Origin: Chitinophagaceae bacterium UBA2791
Lineage (GTDB): Bacteria > Bacteroidota > Bacteroidia > Chitinophagales > Chitinophagaceae
Direction: 5' to 3'
Assembly: GCA_002352105.1 (NCBI GenBank)
Contig: DEHV01000054.1
Location: 4,866 to 16,982 of the forward strand
Length of the DNA stretch: 12,117 nucleotides
The position numbers were made by a program, and so were the translations under genes. Of the stretch, positions 6,977 through 12,117 are shown in pieces. Below the pieces are notes generated by a model. That model was not told where the DNA came from, ran no database searches, and was given only the letters and a program-made list of their open reading frames with translations. The first letter of the stretch is position 1, and each line of letters starts with the position of its first letter.

Positions 6977-7168
6977 AAAAAACTGATTAGAAATAATTAA
7001 GAAGAATACCGTTTAAACAATAAAAAAATTACATTTATGATCGCATTATAAAGATGGTGAAATTAAGCCATCGCCGCCTATGAAAAAAGATTTCATTTAA
7101 TCGCGATAATTTAATGATATAACGCGTTAAAAAACTAACATTATAATACAGTAGCTAACGATCGCGGT
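6977..7168. promoter_or_regulatory. AT-rich divergent promoter region
   Basis: This 192-base space separates the minus-strand Gfo/Idh/MocA unit from the plus-strand dehydrogenase unit, so it must hold both promoters. No clear -33/-7 pair was found on either strand. It contains two short palindromes with a CGCG core (ATCGCGAT at 7100-7107, TAACGCGTTA at 7120-7129), whose centres are 21 bases apart. It also has four plus-strand ATCGC pentamers at 7040, 7070, 7100 and 7161. These are candidates for shared operator sites controlling both units together. Confidence 0.55.
7120..7129. promoter_or_regulatory. CGCG-centred palindrome, possible operator
   Basis: TAACGCGTTA is a perfect 10-base palindrome about 40 bases upstream of the dehydrogenase-unit start codon. 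A CG-centred palindrome of this sort would fit a LacI-type regulator, but no such gene is in the window. It is paired with ATCGCGAT (7100-7107) two helical turns away. Confidence 0.35.
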
Positions 7169-8062
7169 ATGGATAGAAAACAGTCTCGCCGTAACATGCT
7201 GAAAAATATGGTAACGGGGACCGCTTCGCTTTCTTCAGCGGGATCTTTTCCTGCGTTTTATCCTACCGGTAAAAAATTAAATTCGGCTTTGAAAAAAAAC
7301 ATCAATCACTCTGTTTGCCGCTGGTGCTATGGATCCATTCCATTGGAGGAATTCTGCGCGGCGGTCAGCCAGATGGGGATCTCCGCCATAGACCTGGTCG
7401 GTCCCCGGGATTGGCCGCTGTTGAAAAAATACGGACTGGACTCATCGATGTGCAATGGCGCGGAGATCAGCCTGGAAGAAGGGTGGAACGATAAGCAATT
7501 TCATGCCCGCCTGATCGATAACTATAAGAAGATGATCCCGCTTGTTGCCGGTGCGGGTTATAAAAACCTCATCTGTTTCAGCGGAAACCGCAGGGGGGTA
7601 GATGATGAAACGGGATTAAAATATTGCGCAGAGGGCATCAGGCAGATCATGAGCCTGGCCGAAAAGCACAATGTCATGATCGTTATGGAACTGCTCAACA
7701 GCAAGATCGATCATAAAGATTATCAATGCGACAGATCGGCCTGGGGAATTGAGCTGGTAAAAATGGTGGGCTCGGAACATTTTAAGCTATTGTATGATAT
7801 TTATCATATGCAGATCGACGAGGGAGATGTGATCAGGACCATTAAAGACAATCATTCCTACTTTGCTCACTACCACACCGGGGGCGTGCCGGGCAGGCAT
7901 GAAATAGACGAAACCCAGGAACTGTATTATCCCGCCATCATGAAAGCTATCGTGGACACCGGTTACAAGGGATATGTGGCGCAGGAGTTTATCCCTTCTG
8001 AAAAAACAAGCTCGGGGCAGCTGGCGGCGCTGAAAAAAGCGATACAGATCTGTGATGTATAA
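7169..8062 (+). CDS. Tat-exported TIM-barrel isomerase (hydroxypyruvate isomerase-like)
   Basis: 297-residue TIM-barrel protein of the xylose isomerase-like superfamily, closest in motif style to hydroxypyruvate isomerase-like proteins. The N-terminus has a twin-arginine motif (SRRNMLK, residues 6-12) followed by a weakly hydrophobic stretch to about 33, so export in folded form is likely. Candidate metal ligands are Glu174 (VMELLNSK), Asp210 and His213 (YDIYHMQ), His236 (HYHTGGVPGRHE) and Glu273 (AQEFIP), a complete set for a divalent-metal isomerase. The family interconverts aldoses and ketoses, or enolises keto-sugars. Being exported and first in a unit with a sugar dehydrogenase, it probably acts on the oxidised product outside the cytoplasm; that role is inferred. 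Its arrangement differs from the cytoplasmic isomerase at 4716-5768, giving one such enzyme per compartment. A 93-base gap separates it from the next gene. Confidence 0.87.
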   Translation: MDRKQSRRNMLKNMVTGTASLSSAGSFPAFYPTGKKLNSALKKNINHSVCRWCYGSIPLEEFCAAVSQMGISAIDLVGPRDWPLLKKYGLDSSMCNGAEISLEEGWNDKQFHARLIDNYKKMIPLVAGAGYKNLICFSGNRRGVDDETGLKYCAEGIRQIMSLAEKHNVMIVMELLNSKIDHKDYQCDRSAWGIELVKMVGSEHFKLLYDIYHMQIDEGDVIRTIKDNHSYFAHYHTGGVPGRHEIDETQELYYPAIMKAIVDTGYKGYVAQEFIPSEKTSSGQLAALKKAIQICDV

Positions 8063-8155
8063 GAGATAAGATAATACCGGGCGTTAACGGATACTCGCCA
8101 AATCGTTATTCATCATACCAAAACATTTCCAACGAAACTCAACTAAACATCTATT

Positions 8156-9835
8156 ATGGCAGACAATGTTTACGACGCAATTGTAGTGGGCTCCGGGATA
8201 AGCGGGGGATGGGCGGCAAAGGAACTTACAGAGAAAGGACTGAAAGTGATCATGCTGGAGCGTGGAGAAAATATTGAGCATATCAAGGATTATGTAAATG
8301 CCACCAAGGGCCCCTGGGAATTTCCCCATCGCGGCGGAAGAACCCAGCAGATGATCAGGGATTACCCGGTGCTTAAACGGGATTACCCGCTTAATGAAAT
8401 GAATCTCAGCTACTGGACCAATGAAAAAGATTGCCCCTATGTAGAAGTGAAAAGGTTCGACTGGTACCGGGGCTATCATGTGGGCGGCCGCTCGCTGATG
8501 TGGGGCAGGCAAAGCTATCGCCTCAGCGAGATGGACTTTGAAGCGAATGCCAAAGATGGCATTGCGGTCGACTGGCCCATACGGTATAAGGACGTCGCTC
8601 CCTGGTACGATCATGTGGAAAGATTTGCCGGCATCAGCGGCAATAAAGACGGATTGCCCCAGCTTCCTGACGGGCAATTCCTTCCGCCGATGGAAATGAA
8701 CTGTGTGGAGAAGGATGTGGCGGCCAGGATAAAAACCCATTTTAAGGGACAGAGAACAATGACCATCGGCAGGGTGGCCAATATAACGGTGCCGCATAAA
8801 GGCAGAACGGCATGCCAGTACCGCAGCAAATGCTGGCTCGGCTGTCCCTTCGGCGCCTATTTCAGCACGCAGTCTTCCACCCTGCCTGCGGCCGTAGCCA
8901 CGGGCAATCTTACCCTGCGCCCCTATTCTATCGTGTCGAAGGTGTTGTACGATAAGGATACTAAAAAAGCGACCGGCGTGGAAGTGATAGATGCGGAGAC
9001 CAACAATGTTATTGAATACAAGGCCAAGGTGGTGTTTCTCTGCGCTTCCGCATTGAACTCTACCTGGGTATTACTGAATTCTGCTACGGATATCTGGCCC
9101 GGGGGGATGGGCAGCAGCAGCGGCGAGCTGGGTCATAACCTGATGGACCACCATTTCCGTTGCGGCGCTTCGGGAAGGGCCGAAGGATATGAAGACAAAT
9201 ACTATTTCGGACGCCGCCCCAATGGGATCTATATCCCGAGGTTCAGGAACCTGGGAGGAGAAAAAAGAGATTATATCCGCGGCTTTGGCTATCAGGGCGG
9301 CGCCAGCCGGCAGGGCTGGAAAAGGGAGGTTGCCGAGCTGAGCATTGGCGCGGGCCTTAAAGAAGCGCTTACGGAGCCGGGCGACTGGACAATAGGATTA
9401 GGCGCCTTCGGTGAAACGCTTCCCTATCACGAGAACAAGATCACGCTGGATAAAAACACAAAGGACAAATGGGGATTGCCGGTGTTGGCGATCGACTGCG
9501 AGATCAAGGAGAATGAAAAAAAGATGCGCATCGATATGATGCAGGACGGCAAGGAAATGCTGGAAGCGGCGGGGATAAAGGACGTGAAAAGCTTCGACAA
9601 TGGATATACCATGGGCATGGGCATCCATGAAATGGGCACGGCGCGGATGGGCAGGGATCCAAAAACTTCCGTGCTGAATGAGCATAACCAGGTATGGGAC
9701 GCAAAGAATGTGTTTGTTACCGATGGCGCCTGCATGACTTCCGCAGCTTGCCAGAACCCCTCGCTTACCTATATGGCTTTAACCGCAAGGGCGGCCGATT
9801 TTGCAGTAAGCGAACTGAAAAAAAGAAACCTGTAG
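8156..9835 (+). CDS. GMC-family FAD sugar dehydrogenase, catalytic subunit with 3Fe-4S-type motif
   Basis: 559-residue glucose-methanol-choline (GMC) family flavoprotein. It begins almost directly with the dinucleotide-binding loop IVVGSGISGGWAAKEL (9-24) and Glu35 of the FAD ribose site. The GMC segment HVGGRSLMWGRQSYR (108-122) lies near the flavin. The C-terminal domain has HEMGTARMG (491-499) with catalytic His491, and CQNPSLTYMAL (532-542) with Asn534 as the second active-site residue. Cys220, Cys226 and Cys230 form C-x5-C-x3-C, the pattern that binds a 3Fe-4S cluster in the bacterial FAD glucose dehydrogenase alpha subunit. This makes it a dye/cytochrome-linked dehydrogenase rather than an oxidase. 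Glucoside 3-dehydrogenase, fructose, gluconate and sorbitol dehydrogenases all share this architecture, so the substrate is open. No signal peptide is present; export probably depends on the Tat-signal partner encoded next. Confidence 0.93.
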   Translation: MADNVYDAIVVGSGISGGWAAKELTEKGLKVIMLERGENIEHIKDYVNATKGPWEFPHRGGRTQQMIRDYPVLKRDYPLNEMNLSYWTNEKDCPYVEVKRFDWYRGYHVGGRSLMWGRQSYRLSEMDFEANAKDGIAVDWPIRYKDVAPWYDHVERFAGISGNKDGLPQLPDGQFLPPMEMNCVEKDVAARIKTHFKGQRTMTIGRVANITVPHKGRTACQYRSKCWLGCPFGAYFSTQSSTLPAAVATGNLTLRPYSIVSKVLYDKDTKKATGVEVIDAETNNVIEYKAKVVFLCASALNSTWVLLNSATDIWPGGMGSSSGELGHNLMDHHFRCGASGRAEGYEDKYYFGRRPNGIYIPRFRNLGGEKRDYIRGFGYQGGASRQGWKREVAELSIGAGLKEALTEPGDWTIGLGAFGETLPYHENKITLDKNTKDKWGLPVLAIDCEIKENEKKMRIDMMQDGKEMLEAAGIKDVKSFDNGYTMGMGIHEMGTARMGRDPKTSVLNEHNQVWDAKNVFVTDGACMTSAACQNPSLTYMALTARAADFAVSELKKRNL

Positions 9836-9909
9836 ATGTCTTATTAGTAAAAAACCTATATAAATAACAGGCGCTGCAGGCAATGATTGCGGCGCAAAAA
9901 ATAAACAAT

Positions 9910-10485
9910 ATGAACAGACGTCAAGCATTATCCCGGGTCAGCTTAATATTGGGCGGCGCTATCGTAGGCGCCAACATCTTTCTCGAAGGAGGTTGTAAGC
10001 CGGCAGACAAAAAAGCGGCAAACGGGTTGGATTTCAGCGAGCAGGATATCGCCTACCTCGATGAAATAGCCGACACCATTCTTCCCGAAACCTCTACGCC
10101 GGGCGCCAAGGCTGCCAAGGTAGGGGCTTTTATGACCGTTATGGTGAAGGATTGTTATGAAGAGGCCGATCAGAAAATATTCCTGGACGGGATGCAGAAA
10201 CTAAATGAGGCCGCCAGGAAAAAGTTTGACAAGGACTTTGTCGACGGCTCTCCCGAACAACGCCATGACCTGCTCGTGGAGATCGAGAATGAGCAGAAAG
10301 AATACAATAAAAATAAAAAGAGAGAAGATCCTACACATTATTTCAGGATGATGAAGGAACTGACTCTGCTGGGCTATTTCACTTCCGAGATCGGCGCTAC
10401 GCAGGCATTGCGTTATGTTGAAACGCCGGGGCGTTACGATGGATGCATGCCTTATAAAAAAGGCGATAAGGCCTGGGCGATCTAG
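9910..10485 (+). CDS. Gluconate 2-dehydrogenase subunit 3 family protein (small subunit, Tat signal)
   Basis: 191-residue small subunit of a GMC-type dehydrogenase complex. I chose the ATG at 9910 because it places the twin-arginine motif MNRRQALSR at the very N-terminus, as is usual in the family, after an A-rich upstream stretch; an in-frame ATG at 9883 would add nine residues. A hydrophobic segment (12-25) follows, then Cys29 in a GGC context that may be a relaxed lipobox. The family domain spans about 41-185, with FSEQDIAYLDEIADTILP (42-59) and TPGAKAAKVGAF (63-74) as hallmarks. In studied FAD glucose dehydrogenases the equivalent gamma subunit carries the Tat signal and exports the catalytic subunit with it. 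It begins 75 bases after the GMC stop codon, consistent with one operon. No membrane-bound multi-haem cytochrome subunit follows. Confidence 0.9.
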   Translation: MNRRQALSRVSLILGGAIVGANIFLEGGCKPADKKAANGLDFSEQDIAYLDEIADTILPETSTPGAKAAKVGAFMTVMVKDCYEEADQKIFLDGMQKLNEAARKKFDKDFVDGSPEQRHDLLVEIENEQKEYNKNKKREDPTHYFRMMKELTLLGYFTSEIGATQALRYVETPGRYDGCMPYKKGDKAWAI

Positions 10486-10509
10486 TATTCGGATCCGGGT
10501 TTTACGAGA

Positions 10510-11283
10510 TCAGTCGACCAACAGGCTTTGGAAGGCCGTCGAGTCGCCGTTGAACACGTTAAAGTCGACCTTGCTGACGATGCCGTTTACGCGACCGGTT
10601 TCGCTGTGTTGCCAGAAATGCCAGTCGCGGTGAATACGGGGCCGCCCCTTCTGGAAATAATGCGCCACCCATAGGGGATATTGATCGAAAGACTCGCCGA
10701 GATACCGCTTGTAGAAATCAACATTGGTATAGATGATCGGCTTTACGCCATAATAGTTTTCCACGGTGTTTAGCCATTCCCTTGCTCTTTCCCTCAGCTT
10801 GGCCGTGGAAACGCCATAGGTTTGTTCGATGTCCAGGACTGGGGGAAGATCGCCGGCTTCAAGGTCCACGCTTTTGATGAAATTTTCAGCCTGCGTTTTA
10901 CCGCTCTTGGTGGCCAGGAAAAAATGATAGGCGCCGCGCGTGATCCCCGCTTCTTTTGTTCTTTTCCAGTTGCGCCGGAAGAACCGGTCTTCGTTGATGT
11001 TCCCTTCTGTCGCTTTGATAAAGGCAAACCGGATGCGGATATCATTTACGTTCATTGCTTTCACGCTTTCCCAATCGATGGTATGCTGGTATTTGGCAAC
11101 ATCAATGCCGTGCATGGAGTATTGCCCCGGCATCTCAATGCCAAAGGCTGCGAACGTCATGGATCGCGCTTTCCTGATCAGCATCCATTCGCGGAACCAT
11201 AAAACCAGCAGGACGATAATAACGAGAACAAGAGCGGCTACGATGATCTTCCAGGTTTTATCGCTTCTCTTTTTCTTTGCCAT
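10510..11283 (-). CDS. Membrane-anchored GH25 lysozyme-like muramidase
   Basis: 257-residue glycoside hydrolase family 25 protein, which cleaves the beta-1,4 bond between N-acetylmuramic acid and N-acetylglucosamine in peptidoglycan. A basic start (MAKKKRSDK) and one transmembrane helix (about 12-30) act as an uncleaved signal anchor, putting the enzyme in the periplasm. The GH25 barrel runs from about 57 to 248: HGIDVAKYQHTIDW (58-71, Asp61), FAFIKATEG (86-94), GAYHFF (117-122), PPVLDIEQ (147-154) with the Asp151-x-Glu153 catalytic pair, PLWVAHY (203-209) and the final SKVDFNVFNG (237-246). The catalytic residues are intact. It is convergent with the dehydrogenase operon (24-base gap) and lies downstream of a MarR gene. 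It could serve in wall remodelling or in lysing other bacteria; nothing in the sequence decides between these. Confidence 0.92.
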   Translation of the reverse strand: MAKKKRSDKTWKIIVAALVLVIIVLLVLWFREWMLIRKARSMTFAAFGIEMPGQYSMHGIDVAKYQHTIDWESVKAMNVNDIRIRFAFIKATEGNINEDRFFRRNWKRTKEAGITRGAYHFFLATKSGKTQAENFIKSVDLEAGDLPPVLDIEQTYGVSTAKLRERAREWLNTVENYYGVKPIIYTNVDFYKRYLGESFDQYPLWVAHYFQKGRPRIHRDWHFWQHSETGRVNGIVSKVDFNVFNGDSTAFQSLLVD

Positions 11284-11290
11284 TGCGCTG

Positions 11291-11298
11291 CAAATATA
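11291..11298 (-). promoter_or_regulatory. Bacteroidota-type -7 promoter box for the GH25 gene
   Basis: On the minus strand TATATTTG matches the TAnnTTTG consensus exactly and ends 7 bases before the ATG, which would give a very short or leaderless transcript, as is common in this phylum. No TTTG -33 box is seen at the usual 19-21 base spacing, so the call rests on the -7 box alone. It implies that GH25 may be transcribed independently of the MarR gene. Confidence 0.4.
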
Positions 11299-11324
11299 CC
11301 GGTAAGATCGCGGATACGCTTTTC

Positions 11325-11777
11325 TCAGGCAGGCCTTCTCAGTTTATCCAGGAGATCATTCATGATGCGGGCTTCCGCTTCGGAGAGGCTGGTCAGGGGG
11401 GAGTCAATTTCGTCTGCATAGGCGTCCAGCTTGTCCAGCAGCGCTAAACCTTTTTCGGAAATGGTAACGTCCACCAGCCGCCGGTCGCTTTTGCTGACGG
11501 CTTTTTCCGCCAGTCCTTTTTTCATCAGCCTGTCCACGATCCGGCTGGTATCGCTCATCTTGTCCAGCATGCGCTGGCGGATCTGTAAGGTAGACAGCGC
11601 ATGACCGGCGCCGCGCAGTATCCGGAGAATATTGTATTGCTGAGGAGTGAGATCGGCTTTTTCGAAGAATTTCTTGTACTGTTCCATCATCCAGTTGTAG
11701 GTATAGATCAGGTTGGTGCTCATTCTATGATGCTCATTCCTGAATTTGGTTTGGTTGATGACTTTTTCAATACTCAT
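11325..11777 (-). CDS. MarR-family winged-helix transcriptional regulator
   Basis: 150-residue dimeric DNA-binding regulator of the MarR family, of usual length. The winged helix-turn-helix covers about 43-108: LTPQQYNILRILRG (43-56), the recognition helix in MSDTSRIVDRLMKKGL (74-89) and the wing with SKSDRRLVDVTISEKG (95-110), where DRR is the family hallmark. The terminal helices (1-35 and 113-148) make the dimer interface. I chose the ATG at 11777; an in-frame ATG at 11867 would add 30 residues that overlap the upstream gene by 50 bases and lack family similarity. MarR proteins usually repress themselves and neighbours and respond to phenolic or oxidative signals. It lies 40 bases after the radical SAM gene and 41 before the GH25 gene on the same strand. 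Confidence 0.9.
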   Translation of the reverse strand: MSIEKVINQTKFRNEHHRMSTNLIYTYNWMMEQYKKFFEKADLTPQQYNILRILRGAGHALSTLQIRQRMLDKMSDTSRIVDRLMKKGLAEKAVSKSDRRLVDVTISEKGLALLDKLDAYADEIDSPLTSLSEAEARIMNDLLDKLRRPA

Positions 11778-11817
11778 ACGAAGGAGAAGATTATTGGTGT
11801 TGTAAAATGTAAAGAAA

Positions 11818-12117
11818 TCATTCACTCCATACTTTTGCGCCCTCGCTGCAATTAGCGCAGATATCAATATTCTTCCTGCCTTTTAGTATCTGTTTCCTGA
11901 ATTGTTTGTAATTGTTGTTGCGCCAGATCTCCTTAAAAGGTTTTCCCTTAAGGCTTCCGAGCTTATGGGTAGCGTCCTTATCAAAACAGCAGGGCGCCAC
12001 TATCCCGTCCCAGGTGATCACGGTCCCCTGCCATAGTCTCCAGCAATGGTTCGACAGCTTGTTCTTCAGTTGGTAAACGCCCTGCTTGTCTTTCCTGTAC
12101 CGGCTGAACCTGTCTAT
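11818..12117 (-). CDS. Radical SAM/SPASM-domain protein, C-terminal part (5' end outside window)
   Basis: The last 99 residues of a longer protein; the frame stays open to the window edge. The visible part matches a SPASM domain, which binds auxiliary 4Fe-4S clusters in radical SAM enzymes. Seen are Cys25 (NHCWRLWQ), then ITWDGIVAPCCFDKD (34-48) with Cys43 and Cys44, the LGSLKGKPFKEIW segment (53-65) and C-terminal ICANCSEG (86-93) with Cys87 and Cys90. This is the usual spacing in SPASM-type proteins, which include peptide-modifying enzymes and many uncharacterised sugar- or lipid-linked enzymes. The CxxxCxxC radical SAM core would lie beyond the window, so the reaction cannot be assigned. 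A GTG at 12019-12021 is internal and not a start. The stop is TGA at 11818-11820. Confidence 0.8.
   Translation of the reverse strand: MDRFSRYRKDKQGVYQLKNKLSNHCWRLWQGTVITWDGIVAPCCFDKDATHKLGSLKGKPFKEIWRNNNYKQFRKQILKGRKNIDICANCSEGAKVWSE

Noticed and set aside
8082..8089. CGTTAACG palindrome in the gap before the GMC gene, sharing a CGTTA half with TAACGCGTTA
   Set aside because: Eight-base palindromes are frequent by chance and there is no second copy or phasing in this gap.
8084..8797. 237-codon minus-strand open frame opposite the GMC gene
   Set aside because: The plus-strand frame has unmistakable FAD-binding and GMC motifs; the reverse frame is His/Pro/Ile-rich and resembles no family.
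10490..10497. CGGATCCG palindrome between the convergent dehydrogenase and GH25 genes, considered as a terminator
   Set aside because: Eight bases with no loop and only a short T run; it cannot form a stable terminator hairpin.
11778..11867. Longer MarR start adding 30 residues
   Set aside because: It would overlap the radical SAM 3' end by 50 bases, and the shorter 150-residue form has the normal family length.

Overview
The window looks like a chromosomal piece of a Bacteroidota species, most likely a Chitinophagaceae-like soil or plant-associated bacterium. The signs are start codons without Shine-Dalgarno sequences, abundant lipoproteins, a DUF1080-family lipoprotein, paired Gfo/Idh/MocA and xylose-isomerase-like TIM-barrel genes, and a TAnnTTTG-type -7 box just upstream of one gene. 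No RNA genes, CRISPR arrays, insertion sequences or phage genes were recognised.

Layout. (1) Bases 1-1590 (+) are the 3' part of a UvrD/PcrA-type helicase gene. It is followed by a 214-base gap that holds an imperfect copy of the helicase gene's last codons. (2) Bases 1805-2893 (+) encode a secreted metallo-beta-lactamase-fold protein with a degenerate metal site. A strong bidirectional hairpin separates it from the next unit. (3) Bases 3010-4561 (-) are a tight three-gene unit: lipoprotein cytochrome c, DUF1080 (3-keto-disaccharide hydrolase family) lipoprotein, and ArsC/Spx-like protein. (4) Bases 4716-6976 (-) hold a Gfo/Idh/MocA oxidoreductase followed by a cytoplasmic TIM-barrel sugar isomerase/epimerase. 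(5) A 192-base AT-rich divergent control region follows. (6) Bases 7169-10485 (+) encode a Tat-exported TIM-barrel isomerase-like protein, a GMC-family FAD dehydrogenase with a 3Fe-4S-type cysteine motif, and its small Tat-signal subunit (gluconate 2-dehydrogenase subunit 3 family). (7) Bases 10510-12117 (-) are a unit made of a radical SAM/SPASM protein (partial), a MarR regulator and a membrane-anchored GH25 lysozyme.

How the genes may work together. The seven genes of parts 3, 5 and 6, leaving out the ArsC-like one, form a coherent set for oxidative (3-keto) glycoside catabolism. A periplasmic GMC dehydrogenase would oxidise a sugar hydroxyl and pass electrons through its Fe-S cluster to the lipoprotein cytochrome c. 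The DUF1080 lipoprotein would cleave the keto-glycoside. One TIM-barrel enzyme in the periplasm and one in the cytoplasm, with a Gfo/Idh/MocA NAD(P)-dependent oxidoreductase, would rearrange and reduce the keto-sugar. The family assignments are well supported by motifs. The joint pathway and its substrate are inference. No transporter or dedicated regulator for it lies inside the window.
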